Origin: Lachnospiraceae bacterium
GTDB lineage: Bacteria > Bacillota > Clostridia > Lachnospirales > Lachnospiraceae
DNA: 64,000 nt
Direction of reading: 5' to 3'
Assembly: GCA_022781925.1 (NCBI GenBank)
Contig: JALESO010000012.1
Coordinates: 42,667-106,666 of the forward strand
The notes under the pieces were generated by a model that saw nothing but the letters and a program-made list of their open reading frames with translations, was not told the DNA's origin and did not search any database. This document shows positions 9,424 through 17,270 of the stretch, piece after piece (within the stretch, counting starts at the first letter, position 1; the number at the start of each line of letters is the position of its first letter). Both the position numbers and the translations under genes were made by a program.

Positions 9424-11124
9424 ATGTCTGAAATATACTATATGGACATTGCATTTTTGATATGGGGAAGCATTTTCAGTATGATTGCTGCATTGTGCAT
9501 GTTTCTGAGTAAAAATTATAACAGAGAAAAGCGAAGATGGATGCTTTGCATGCAGATAACGACGGCGGTACTGTTAATGAGCGATGCACTGGCGACTATG
9601 TTTGATGGCTGTCCGGGAGCTGGGTATACCGTGATCCTGCAGATCGGCAACTTCCTTCTGTTTGCACTGATCAATGTGATCCTATTGTTTTTCCATGAAT
9701 ATGTGATCTGTTATCTGTTTGCAAAATCAGACCGGACGAAAATTTTTCGAATAAAACTGAACAGATGCGTCCTGATCGCAGGGATCATTCTGTCGGCAGT
9801 TTCGCCGTTTTTACATCTGTATTATCTGATAGATGCACAGAATATCTATCATCGCAGTGATGGATTCTTTGTTTCCCTGATCGTTCCGGTGCTGGCAGTG
9901 CTGGTAGAACTGTCTCTGCTGATCCAATATCGGAAGAACATCAGCAAGTCGATCCTTGGCTCCATGATATTTTATATGGTATTTCCTTTGAGTGCCATGA
10001 TGATCCAGATACGATATTATGGTCTAGCATTGATCAATATGTCCATTGGGATCGCAATGATCCTGATGTTTGTTATGATCACGAAGGAGCAGAATCATGA
10101 ACTGGAAAATCTGATCAGAAGCAGGGAAGAGACGGCTGAAAGGCTGGAGATTTCTACAATGCTGAACCGTTGTGTCACGGAACTGACCTCCGGTGACAAT
10201 ATTGATCAGGCAATACAGAATCTGCTTGGCATTATCAACGACTATTTTGATGCAGACCGGACATATATTTTCAGAATTGACCCTATCCGCCAGGTTACAT
10301 ACAATACTTATGAGTGTACCAAAGAGCATGTCTCCAGACAGATTGATAACTTGCAGGAAATTCCATTGAGTACCATTTCTACCTGGATGAAGAAGTTTGA
10401 AGAGTCCAAGGTCTATTATGTGGCGGATCTGGAGCAGGAAAAGGGAACACCGACCTATGAGATCCTGGCGGTGCAGAATATCGATCAGCTTCTGGCAGTG
10501 CCCCTGAGCAAAGACAATCAGATCATCGGATTTATGGGAATTGATAATCCGAGAAATCATAATGAAGATGCTACGTTGCTGTCATCGCTGCAGTTTTTTA
10601 TCACAAACAGTCTGATGAAGAAAAAAGAGAAGGAATATTTGCGTTTCCTAAGTTACCGGGATATGCTGACCGGACTTTACAATCGAAACCGATATATGGA
10701 AACCGTAAACGAATATCAGGAAAATCATTGTGAAAGTATCGGTGTTGCGTTTATTGATCTGAATGGTCTGAAAAAGATCAATGACTGGTATGGACATGAG
10801 GCGGGAGACCGTATGATCCGTAAAACGGCATCCTGTATTTTGCAGTTTTTTCCGGAAAATTCATTCCGTATCGGTGGAGATGAGTTTGTAATCGTGATCA
10901 GAGATGTAAAACAGCAGGAGTTTGAGGAGGAAATGCAGCGGTTGCGCAGCAGTATTGAGCGACAGAGGATAAGTATATCAATGGGAATGCTCTGGAGGAA
11001 GCAGCCGAAAGATCTGGAAGATATGCTGAAGCAGGCAGATGCCCTTATGTATGAAGAAAAAGAAGCATATTACAGGATCAATGGAAATTATCATGGATTC
11101 TATTATGCCGGAAAGCAGGAGTAA
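9424..11124 (+). CDS. Membrane diguanylate cyclase (7TM-like, GAF, GGDEF)
   Basis: 566 residues. The first ~230 form about seven hydrophobic segments, resembling histidine-kinase N-terminal 7TM sensors. A GAF-like domain follows (~240-395, with DADRTYIFRID and FMGIDNPRN), then a GGDEF domain (~405-555) with an intact GGDEF at 484-488. It should make cyclic-di-GMP from GTP. The residues where the inhibitory I-site RxxD normally sits read F-F-P-E, so product inhibition may be missing. There is no EAL domain. ATG lies 11 bp after GGGGAGA. It is downstream of the GntR gene. Confidence 0.88.
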   Translation: MSEIYYMDIAFLIWGSIFSMIAALCMFLSKNYNREKRRWMLCMQITTAVLLMSDALATMFDGCPGAGYTVILQIGNFLLFALINVILLFFHEYVICYLFAKSDRTKIFRIKLNRCVLIAGIILSAVSPFLHLYYLIDAQNIYHRSDGFFVSLIVPVLAVLVELSLLIQYRKNISKSILGSMIFYMVFPLSAMMIQIRYYGLALINMSIGIAMILMFVMITKEQNHELENLIRSREETAERLEISTMLNRCVTELTSGDNIDQAIQNLLGIINDYFDADRTYIFRIDPIRQVTYNTYECTKEHVSRQIDNLQEIPLSTISTWMKKFEESKVYYVADLEQEKGTPTYEILAVQNIDQLLAVPLSKDNQIIGFMGIDNPRNHNEDATLLSSLQFFITNSLMKKKEKEYLRFLSYRDMLTGLYNRNRYMETVNEYQENHCESIGVAFIDLNGLKKINDWYGHEAGDRMIRKTASCILQFFPENSFRIGGDEFVIVIRDVKQQEFEEEMQRLRSSIERQRISISMGMLWRKQPKDLEDMLKQADALMYEEKEAYYRINGNYHGFYYAGKQE

Positions 11125-11131
11125 TTGTCTG

Positions 11132-11143
11132 TGCATTTTTGCA
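11132..11143. promoter_or_regulatory. Operator-like element TGCATTTTTGCA
   Basis: An exact 12-bp copy of the element that brackets the promoter of the PAS-AAA-Fis regulator gene (17200-17211 and 17240-17251). Flanks extend the symmetry by one base (GTGCA...TGCAC). It lies 8 bp after the diguanylate cyclase stop and ~150 bp upstream of the predicted agcS promoter, a position suited to an upstream activator site. Confidence 0.55.
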
Positions 11144-11171
11144 CTGTAATTGTTATTCCACTGTGTAAATT

Positions 11172-11240
11172 AGAAAATGATTCCATTTTTTCTTCGCAGG
11201 CGATTGTTAGCCGCGGAGACAAAATGGAATCATTTTCTTT
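11172..11240 (+). terminator. Long hairpin between the diguanylate cyclase and agcS genes
   Basis: AGAAAATGATTCCATTTT (11172-11189) pairs with AAAATGGAATCATTTTCT (11221-11238). Inner arms TCTTCGC/GCGGAGA and GGC/GCC extend the fold, giving a very long stem. A short T-rich tail follows. The likely role is terminator of the upstream gene; it may also isolate the agcS promoter. Confidence 0.6.
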
Positions 11241-11292
11241 CATAGAAGTAAAAGAAAATAACATTGTATACAGTTCTCTTTGTTTTAAAATC

Positions 11293-11348
11293 TGTACATT
11301 GTAAAAAAAGTGTGCTATACTTTGTAAGTCTGTCTGGGTACAGACAGA
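11293..11348 (+). promoter_or_regulatory. Predicted agcS promoter and leader hairpin
   Basis: TGTACA (11293-11298), 17 bp, TATACT (11316-11321). Just past the expected start site is a perfect 8-bp dyad, TCTGTCTG-GGTA-CAGACAGA (11329-11348), which could be an RNA hairpin at the 5' end or a repressor site. The ATG of agcS follows 27 bp later after GAGAGG. Confidence 0.5.
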
Positions 11349-11375
11349 ATACAAATGAGTTGAGAGGTTGAAAAA

Positions 11376-12767
11376 ATGTTAGACATTATCAGATCGGTGA
11401 ACTCCGTGGTGAATAATTTCATCTGGGGTGTTCCTGCCATGATCTGCATTATCGGAGTCGGTCTGCTCTTAAGTGTGCGGACAAAATTCCTGCAGATCCG
11501 TAAATTTCCCTATGCAATGAAGCAGACCATTGGAAAAATCTTTGACAAAAAAGATGCTTCTGATGGAGCTATGACTCCGTTCCAGGCAGTCTGTACGGCT
11601 CTGGCCGGAACTGTTGGAACCGGAAATATTGCCGGTGTCGCCGGTGCGATCGCCATCGGCGGTCCGGGTGCGGTATTCTGGATGTGGATCTCCGCCCTGC
11701 TTGGCATGTGTACCAAGTTTTCCGAGGTAACCCTTGCGGTACATTTTCGTGAGAAAAATGCAGTGGGAGACTGGGTTGGCGGTCCGATGTATTATATTAA
11801 AAACGGTCTGAAAAAACACTGGCACTGGCTGGCAATTCTGTTTGCATTATTTGGCGTGCTGACGGTATTCGGAACCGGTAATGCCACACAGGTAAATACC
11901 ATCACAACCGCCATTGATTCCGCATTACTGAATTTCCATATCATTCCGGAAGATTCTACGAAAGTTATCAATCTGGTGATCGGAATTATCGTTGCTGTTC
12001 TGGTAGCCATGATCCTGCTTGGCGGCGTAAAACGTATCGGCCGTGTTACCGAGCGTCTGATCCCGTTTATGGCACTGTTATATATCGTGCTTGCTTTTGG
12101 TGTTATTATTTTAAATATCGACCGTGTACCGGGTGTGTTTCATTCCATTATTGACGGAGCCTTTCATCCGTCATCTGTGACCGGTGGTATTGTAGGAAGT
12201 TTCTTCCTGAGTATGAAAAAAGGAGTGGCTCGTGGAATTTTCTCTAATGAAGCCGGCCTTGGTACCGGCTCCATCGCCCATGCATGCGCAGATACCGGAG
12301 AACCGGTAAAACAGGGTATGTTCGGTATTTTCGAAGTATTTACAGATACAATCCTGATCTGTACCCTGACGGCTATGGTTATTCTGTGCAGCGGAATCCC
12401 GGTAGGATACGGTGCAGATGCAGGCGCGGAACTGACGATTTCCGGATTTACGGCTACATACGGTAACTGGGTATCTATTTTTACAGCCATTGCACTTTGC
12501 TGTTTTGCCTTCTCCACGATTATCGGATGGGGACTGTACGGTGCGCGCTGTATGGAGTATCTGTCTTCGGAAAAATGGGTAAAACCGTTTATGGTGGTTT
12601 ACGCGCTGGTAGCCATCGTCGGCGCAACCATGGATCTTGGTATGCTCTGGAGTATTGCAGAGACATTCAACGGCCTGATGGCGATTCCGAACCTGATCGC
12701 ATTGTTCCTGTTATCGGGTACGGTTGTAAAACTGGTGAAAGACTATTTTGCCAGACAGCATAAATAA
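11376..12767 (+). CDS. Sodium:alanine/glycine symporter (AgcS family)
   Basis: 463 residues, polytopic (about 10-11 hydrophobic segments), with the AgcS signatures GTVGTGNIAGVAGAIAIGGP, GDWVGGPMYYI and FSNEAGLGTGSIAHA. The family imports alanine, glycine or related amino acids with Na+. It is a single gene with its own predicted promoter. No glycine riboswitch is visible in the 251-bp upstream gap. The TGCATTTTTGCA element upstream suggests control by the PAS-AAA-Fis regulator encoded 6 kb away. The substrate is inferred from family only. Confidence 0.92.
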   Translation: MLDIIRSVNSVVNNFIWGVPAMICIIGVGLLLSVRTKFLQIRKFPYAMKQTIGKIFDKKDASDGAMTPFQAVCTALAGTVGTGNIAGVAGAIAIGGPGAVFWMWISALLGMCTKFSEVTLAVHFREKNAVGDWVGGPMYYIKNGLKKHWHWLAILFALFGVLTVFGTGNATQVNTITTAIDSALLNFHIIPEDSTKVINLVIGIIVAVLVAMILLGGVKRIGRVTERLIPFMALLYIVLAFGVIILNIDRVPGVFHSIIDGAFHPSSVTGGIVGSFFLSMKKGVARGIFSNEAGLGTGSIAHACADTGEPVKQGMFGIFEVFTDTILICTLTAMVILCSGIPVGYGADAGAELTISGFTATYGNWVSIFTAIALCCFAFSTIIGWGLYGARCMEYLSSEKWVKPFMVVYALVAIVGATMDLGMLWSIAETFNGLMAIPNLIALFLLSGTVVKLVKDYFARQHK

Positions 12768-12864
12768 TTGAGACAAAAATGAATGTATGATAAGAATTGG
12801 CAATCATATCATCAGTAAAAGTTTCGAATTGTCTGAAAAATAAGCAAATATAAAGAAAAAACAC

Positions 12865-12893
12865 TTGAAATCCCATAATTGTTTTGTTACACT
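12865..12893 (+). promoter_or_regulatory. Predicted promoter of the SDR gene
   Basis: TTGAAA (12865-12870), 17-bp spacer, TACACT (12888-12893). It gives a leader of about 65 nt that contains the 12910-12930 dyad. Confidence 0.55.
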
Positions 12894-12909
12894 GTATCTC
12901 AGTGACGAT

Positions 12910-12930
12910 GTATTGAAAAAAATACAATAC
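12910..12930. promoter_or_regulatory. Dyad GTATTGAAAAAAATAC (copy 1 of 4) with CAATAC extension
   Basis: GTATTG-N9-CAATAC symmetry. The first 16 bases (12910-12925) are identical to the minus-strand sequence at 52439-52454, and one mismatch from 40632-40647 and 62444-62459. It lies about 17 bp after the SDR -10 box, where a repressor could block transcription. Confidence 0.4.
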
Positions 12931-12965
12931 AAACGCTTGAGAGTTACAGGAAAGGAGAAACAATT

Positions 12966-13766
12966 ATGGGATTTTTAACAGGAAAAACTGCAATTATTAC
13001 AGGAGGAGGCCGCGCTGTATTGAGTGATGGCAGCTGCGGATCCATTGGATACGGTATTGCGACAGCGTATGCAAAAGAGGGCGCAAATCTGGTGCTGACC
13101 GGACGTAATGTAAAGAAACTGGAAGATGCAAAAGAGGAGCTAGAGCGTTTATATGGAATTAAAGTGCTTCCGGTTCAGGCAGATGTATCTGCAGGTGCTG
13201 ACAATGAGGCGATTGTACAGAACGTAGTAAAACAGGCAATTGATACCTTTGGACGAATTGATGTGCTGATCAACAATGCACAGGCTTCCGCATCCGGCGT
13301 TCCACTGGAAGAACATACCACAGATCAGTTTAATCTGGCACTTTACTCCGGATTATATGCAGTATTCTACTATATGAAAGCATGTTATCCGTATCTGAAG
13401 GAGACAAAGGGTTCCGTAGTCAATTTCGCATCCGGTGCAGGACTGTTTGGTAATTATGGACAGTGTGCCTATGCAGCAGCCAAAGAGGGTATCCGAGGCC
13501 TGTCCAGAGTAGCAGCAACGGAGTGGGGCAAAGACGGCATTAATGTCAATATCGTATGCCCATTGGCATGGACAGCTCAGCTGGAGAATTTTGAGAAAGC
13601 TTATCCGGAAGCCTTCAAGGCAAATGTAAAAATGCCGCCTGCAGGACATTACGGCGATGTGGAAAAAGAGATCGGTCGTGTTTGTGTACAGCTTGCTTCT
13701 CCGGACTTCAAATACATGAATGGTGAGACACTGACACTGGAAGGCGGCATGGGTCAGAGACCATAA
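12966..13766 (+). CDS. Short-chain dehydrogenase/reductase
   Basis: A 266-residue SDR with NNA (residues ~108), a catalytic Ser in FASGAG, and the YAAAK catalytic pair; the C-terminal GETLTLEGGM is also typical. The glycine-rich cofactor loop is unusual: TGGG at 12-15 is followed by RAVLSDGSCGSIGYG, so an insertion of about 10 residues precedes the final GxG. It should be an NAD(P)-dependent oxidoreductase; the substrate is unknown. ATG has AAGGAGAAA upstream. Neighbours are an amino acid symporter and an NCS1 permease. Confidence 0.88.
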   Translation: MGFLTGKTAIITGGGRAVLSDGSCGSIGYGIATAYAKEGANLVLTGRNVKKLEDAKEELERLYGIKVLPVQADVSAGADNEAIVQNVVKQAIDTFGRIDVLINNAQASASGVPLEEHTTDQFNLALYSGLYAVFYYMKACYPYLKETKGSVVNFASGAGLFGNYGQCAYAAAKEGIRGLSRVAATEWGKDGINVNIVCPLAWTAQLENFEKAYPEAFKANVKMPPAGHYGDVEKEIGRVCVQLASPDFKYMNGETLTLEGGMGQRP

Positions 13767-13838
13767 GGAACCGTTACGAGGGGGAAGGTTTTCTTATATA
13801 TAACATTAGAAAAAAATACATCAAGGATTGATATTTCC

Positions 13839-13867
13839 TTGACATAGTATACCTGCCGTGCTATATT
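13839..13867 (+). promoter_or_regulatory. Strong sigma70 promoter upstream of the NCS1 permease
   Basis: TTGACA (13839-13844), 17-bp spacer, TATATT (13862-13867): a near-consensus promoter. Expected start about 13874. Confidence 0.75.
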
Positions 13868-13877
13868 TTAGAGCGGC

Positions 13878-13924
13878 AAAGGTGCCAGAGTATGTTGCTT
13901 AAAAATACTCTCGGCACCTTTTTT
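13878..13924 (+). terminator. Rho-independent terminator immediately after the promoter (attenuator or short RNA end)
   Basis: AAAGGTGCC-AGAGTAT pairs with ATACTCT-C-GGCACCTTT around an 11-nt loop, then TTTTTT. It begins only ~4 nt after the predicted start, so a transcript would be ~50 nt unless read-through occurs. It could also end SDR read-through. Confidence 0.8.
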
Positions 13925-13964
13925 GCGGAAAAAACAGAATAGAGAGAAAGAGCAGGAGGATGTT

Positions 13965-15206
13965 ATGGAAAACAACCAGACAAATGAGAAACAGCAGGAT
14001 TATGAGCTTCAGGCGGTACCTGACAGCGCGAGAAAAGGTTTTCTTCCAATGTTTATGATCATGATGGGTTTTACCTTTTTCTCCGCCAGCATGAGTGTCG
14101 GCGGCCAGCTTGGTATCGGACTGAACATGACAAAATTTATATGGGCATTGCTTATCGGTAATGCGATTCTTGGTGTATATACAGGAATCCTTGGATTTAT
14201 GGGATGCAAGACAGGACTTACCCTGGATCTGATGGCAAGACATGCTTTCGGAAAGAAAGGTTCCTGGCTTTGTTCCGCAATTATTACCTTTACACAGATG
14301 GGATGGTTTGGCGTAGGTATCGCAATGTTTTCCATTCCGGTCGCAGAGTTGACAGGCATTCCGGTGGTAGTTCTTGTTATTCTGTCTGGTGGTCTTATGA
14401 CAGCTTCTGCTTATTTTGGTATTAAATCTCTGGAGATCGTAAGCTGGATCGCAGTTCCGGCAGTCGGTATCCTGGGATGCATTTCCGTAGGACTTGGCGT
14501 ATCTTCCATGGGCGGACTTGGTGGTCTGTTTGCAGCAGAGCCGCAGAATCCGATCACACTGGCCACAGCCATCACACTGGTGGTAGGTTCTTTTGTCAGC
14601 GGTGGTACAACAACCCCGAACTATACACGTTTTGCAAAAACAAAGAAAATCGCAGTTATTGCGACTGTTATCGCATTCTTTGTTGGAAACTCTCTGATGT
14701 TTGTATTCGGTGCCGTAGGTGGCTCCGTAACAGGACAGGCGGATATCTTCTATATTATGATCGCACAGGGATTAGCGCTTCCGGCCATTATTGTACTTGG
14801 ATTAAATATTTGGACCACAGCAGATAACGGATTATATTCCTGCGGACTTGGACTTTCCAACATCACAGGTTGCTCCAAAAAGAAAATGGTTCTTGTCAGT
14901 GGTATTATCGGAATCGTAGCTTCTGTATGGTTATATTACAACTTTACTTCCTGGCTGACATTCATGGGATATGCAATTCCGCCGGTTGGTGGTGTGGTGA
15001 TCACAGATTACTTCATGCATCAGAGACGTTATCTGGAAAATGATACAACAAACATGAAAACCGTAAAATGGTATGCGATCATCGCTGTTATTGCAGGTGC
15101 CATCATCGGTTTGAAAGTACCGGTTGGTATTGGTTCCATTAACTCTATCGTTGCGGCATGTGTCATTTATTTTATCGGAAGCAAGATCTGTGATAAAGAA
15201 AAATAG
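13965..15206 (+). CDS. NCS1-type cytosine/purine permease family transporter
   Basis: 413 residues with about 12 hydrophobic segments. The start (VPDSARKGFLPMFMIMMGFTFFSASMSVGGQLGIG) and the region GLYSCGLGLSN, as well as SGGTTTPNYTRFAKT, are typical of the CodB-like cytosine/purine permease branch. It imports a nucleobase or related nitrogen compound. ATG 13965 lies 5 bp after AGGAGG; the frame from the TTG at 13923 would begin inside the terminator. It is followed by an amidase gene, so imported compound and amidase substrate may be linked. Expression would require passage through the 13878-13924 terminator. Confidence 0.87.
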   Translation: MENNQTNEKQQDYELQAVPDSARKGFLPMFMIMMGFTFFSASMSVGGQLGIGLNMTKFIWALLIGNAILGVYTGILGFMGCKTGLTLDLMARHAFGKKGSWLCSAIITFTQMGWFGVGIAMFSIPVAELTGIPVVVLVILSGGLMTASAYFGIKSLEIVSWIAVPAVGILGCISVGLGVSSMGGLGGLFAAEPQNPITLATAITLVVGSFVSGGTTTPNYTRFAKTKKIAVIATVIAFFVGNSLMFVFGAVGGSVTGQADIFYIMIAQGLALPAIIVLGLNIWTTADNGLYSCGLGLSNITGCSKKKMVLVSGIIGIVASVWLYYNFTSWLTFMGYAIPPVGGVVITDYFMHQRRYLENDTTNMKTVKWYAIIAVIAGAIIGLKVPVGIGSINSIVAACVIYFIGSKICDKEK

Positions 15207-15213
15207 AAGTAGC

Positions 15214-15242
15214 TTGTCAGATAAACTTCCTATCTGTATGCT
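15214..15242 (+). promoter_or_regulatory. Possible promoter of the amidase gene
   Basis: TTGTCA (15214-15219), 17 bp, TATGCT (15237-15242). A 6-bp dyad CAGATA/TATCTG (15218-15236) fills the spacer and could be a repressor site. Weak prediction. Confidence 0.35.
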
Positions 15243-15326
15243 GCTGTTAATGATAATATAGTATTGTTAATGTATGAATGCGAATATAAAGCGGATCATA
15301 GGAAGGATAGCAGAGGGGTACAAAGT

Positions 15327-16268
15327 ATGAACAGAGGAAATGTATTTGGAATCAATGGAAAAATCGAGACAGAATGCCTGACGGTGGTGGGCGCACAGTA
15401 TGCACCCATCGGTGCTATGAGCATGGAAGATGTGGACCGCAATACAGACGTGCTGCTTTCTTTCATGGATCGGGCATCCGGCGGATTCCCGGGCTTTGAT
15501 CTGTTTGTGGCACCGGAAGCGTGCATTCAGGGCTTTCCGCAGTTTGGCTGGGAAAATGCTTTGCTTACCATGGACAGTCCGCAGATCAGAAGGTTTCAGG
15601 AGAAATGTGCGGAACTGGAAGTGTACGGCGTCTTTGATTTCTTGCTTCGGGTGGATGAACAGAATAATTATACGAATACGGCAGTTGTGATCAATGACAA
15701 AGGCGAGATCATTCACCGCTATGACAAGATGAATCCGTGGATTCCTTTCGAGGGTTCCATACCGGGACGTAGCTGTACCGTATGCGATGGACCGAAAGGC
15801 GCAAAGCTTGGTATTATCATCTGTGCGGATGGCGATTATCCGGAGATGTGGAGAGAGGCTGCCGTGCAGGGGGCAAATGTGATCATCCGGCCGACCCACT
15901 ATATGGATCCCTGGCAGAATGCCTGGGAGATCACCAACAAATCCGGAGCCTATTTTAATCAGGTGTATGTGGTTGCAGTCAACTGTTCCGGAACCGCAGA
16001 AAATGAGAACTTTTCCTGCTTTGGACGCAGCATGATCCTGGGACCGGATGGAAATATAATCTGTGAGGGTGCAAACGGAGCACCGTCCATGATCAAGGCG
16101 GATCTGTATCCGGGGATTATCGATGCAATGCGCAGTCAGGCGGTTCATTCCGCACCGATGTATTCCTATGCACATCGTGGTGCTTCCAGCCATCCATATG
16201 CAGGAAAAGGTCTGGATACTTCGGATTACGCAGCTTACAAGCGAGGTGAAAACGATGGCACAGTTTAA
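15327..16268 (+). CDS. Nitrilase-superfamily aliphatic amidase/formamidase (AmiE/AmiF-like)
   Basis: A 313-residue carbon-nitrogen hydrolase. The catalytic triad is visible: Glu64 (VAPEACIQG), Lys134 (RYDKMNPW) and Cys166 (GIIICADGDYPEMW). The cysteine number and the GPKGAKLGIIICADGDYPE block match AmiE/AmiF, in which Cys166 is the nucleophile. It likely hydrolyses a short amide to acid plus ammonia. ATG 15327 is 7 bp after AGAGGGG; the upstream TTG (15264) has no ribosome site. It overlaps the next small gene by 14 bp, so the two are translationally coupled. The permease upstream may bring in its substrate. Confidence 0.87.
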   Translation: MNRGNVFGINGKIETECLTVVGAQYAPIGAMSMEDVDRNTDVLLSFMDRASGGFPGFDLFVAPEACIQGFPQFGWENALLTMDSPQIRRFQEKCAELEVYGVFDFLLRVDEQNNYTNTAVVINDKGEIIHRYDKMNPWIPFEGSIPGRSCTVCDGPKGAKLGIIICADGDYPEMWREAAVQGANVIIRPTHYMDPWQNAWEITNKSGAYFNQVYVVAVNCSGTAENENFSCFGRSMILGPDGNIICEGANGAPSMIKADLYPGIIDAMRSQAVHSAPMYSYAHRGASSHPYAGKGLDTSDYAAYKRGENDGTV

Positions 16269-16470
16269 AGGAATGTTACATTTATTACACAAGCGGATGG
16301 CAGATATTTCTTATCCCATCAGCAAACAGGAGATTCTGGAGCAGATTGGCAATGAGTGCGTTAAAGTAGATACCGATCAGTACTTGAGTGTGCGTGAAAT
16401 CATTGCGCCAATTCGACAGGAGACATTTTCCTGTGCGGCAGAGTTCTACTGCGCGCTGCTTGGTGCATAA
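16255..16470 (+). CDS. Small protein overlapping the amidase gene (DUF2795-like pattern)
   Basis: 71 residues, starting with ATG inside the last 14 bp of the amidase gene, preceded by AAGCGAGGTGA. The pattern YPISKQEILEQIG...EFYCALLG resembles small DUF2795-type proteins, but I cannot confirm the family. It is soluble with no membrane segment. The coupling suggests it is made in ratio with the amidase, perhaps as a partner or regulator. Confidence 0.6.
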   Translation: MAQFKGMLHLLHKRMADISYPISKQEILEQIGNECVKVDTDQYLSVREIIAPIRQETFSCAAEFYCALLGA

Positions 16471-16533
16471 AAAGTATAACTAATAGAAGAATCAGAAAGG
16501 GTGCCAGTACATTCTTTCGCAGAAAGAAAAATG

Positions 16534-16586
16534 AAAAACTCTTCAAAACCGGTAGTTTAAATGGTATCGGTTTTGGGGAGTTTTTT
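16534..16586 (+). terminator. Rho-independent terminator after the amidase unit
   Basis: AAAACTC and AAAACCG arms pair with CGGTTTT and GAGTTTT around a 16-nt loop; the right arm runs into TTTTTT. A separate perfect 7-bp hairpin TTCTTTC-GCA-GAAAGAA lies at 16512-16528. Confidence 0.8.
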
Positions 16587-16632
16587 GCGTAAGTTATATT
16601 TACCTTAAATAAGTAAAAAATAAAAAACATTA

Positions 16633-16661
16633 TTGGCACCTAACACGCGTTGCTTTATACT
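16633..16661 (+). promoter_or_regulatory. Sigma70 promoter of the Fur-like gene
   Basis: TTGGCA (16633-16638), 17-bp spacer, TATACT (16656-16661). Leader about 22 nt. Confidence 0.65.
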
Positions 16662-16689
16662 AAAAAAAGATAGAGAAAGGAAATCTGAT

Positions 16690-17133
16690 ATGCAGGCAAC
16701 AGAGTTAGAAAAGACGGAAAACTATTACCGGACCCAGATGCAGAAAGACAGGATCGTTGAGCGGTTAAAAGAAAACGGGTGTCGTATCACAAAACAGAGA
16801 ATGGTTTTACTGGATGTAATTCTGAGTGGCAATTGCACAAGCTGCAAAGAAATTTATTATAAAGCATCGAAACTTGATTCCAAGATTGGAACGGCCACCG
16901 TATACCGTATGGTAAACCTGTTAGAAGAAATCGGAGCTATCAGCCGGGTGAATTTATATGAAGTGACCTGTGAGACAGAAAACAGGCCGGAAGAACATGT
17001 GATTGAACTGGATGATAGTTCAGTACGGGTTCTGACAGAACCGGAGTGGATCAGAGTTATTGAACGTGGACTGCGGGCATGCGGTTACATTGACCGGCAA
17101 AATGTGCGTCAGGTAAAATATGGAACAGTATAA
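16690..17133 (+). CDS. Fur-family-like transcriptional regulator with lost metal sites
   Basis: 147 residues. The N-terminal winged helix is clear (ITKQRMVLLDVILSGNCTSCKEIYYKASKLDSKIGTATVYRMVNLLEEIGAISRV). The C-terminal part aligns with the Fur dimer domain, but its metal ligands are gone: where Fur has the HHHH and LDCGKV segments, this protein has EEHVIEL and LDDSSV, and both CxxC zinc pairs are absent. It may respond to something other than metal. ATG 16690 follows AGAAAGGA by 8 bp. It stands alone between two terminators and next to the PAS-AAA-Fis regulator. Confidence 0.82.
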   Translation: MQATELEKTENYYRTQMQKDRIVERLKENGCRITKQRMVLLDVILSGNCTSCKEIYYKASKLDSKIGTATVYRMVNLLEEIGAISRVNLYEVTCETENRPEEHVIELDDSSVRVLTEPEWIRVIERGLRACGYIDRQNVRQVKYGTV

Positions 17134-17142
17134 AAGTGAGAA

Positions 17143-17177
17143 AAAATGGACTGTGTAAGATGCAGTTCATTTTTTTA
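17143..17177 (+). terminator. Terminator of the Fur-like gene
   Basis: AAATGGACTG (17144-17153) pairs with CAGTTCATTT (17163-17172) with one G-U pair, followed by TTTTT. Confidence 0.75.
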
Positions 17178-17195
17178 TAAAAAGTTCTGATTAAG

Positions 17196-17255
17196 TTATT
17201 GCAAAAATGCAGAAAAATTCGTATTATTAAAGCAGATGATGCATTTTTGCAATAA
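17196..17255. promoter_or_regulatory. Perfect 16-bp inverted repeat carrying two TGCAAAAATGCA operators
   Basis: TTATTGCAAAAATGCA (17196-17211) and its exact reverse complement (17240-17255). Each holds the 12-bp near-palindrome TGCAAAAATGCA, and the centres are 40 bp apart, about four helical turns. The left copy overlaps the -35 box; the right copy lies just before the ribosome site. This is the layout of an autoregulatory double operator for the adjacent regulator gene. Confidence 0.75.
17199..17227 (+). promoter_or_regulatory. Promoter of the PAS-AAA-Fis regulator gene
   Basis: TTGCAA (17199-17204), 17-bp spacer, TATTAT (17222-17227). The -35 lies inside the left operator, so bound regulator would compete with RNA polymerase. 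Confidence 0.6.
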
Positions 17256-17270
17256 GTGAGGAGCAAATTT

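Noticed and set aside
11125..11375. Glycine riboswitch upstream of the AgcS symporter
   Set aside because: The conserved glycine-riboswitch core (GGAGAG with CCGAAGG) is not present; the region holds hairpins and an operator instead.
15267..16292. 341-codon minus-strand frame opposite the amidase
   Set aside because: Antisense shadow; the plus strand encodes an intact catalytic triad.
16633..16655. Sigma54-type promoter (TTGGCAC with GG-N10-GC) before the Fur-like gene
   Set aside because: The -12 half reads ACGC rather than TTGC, and the same bases form a better sigma70 promoter, TTGGCA-17-TATACT.
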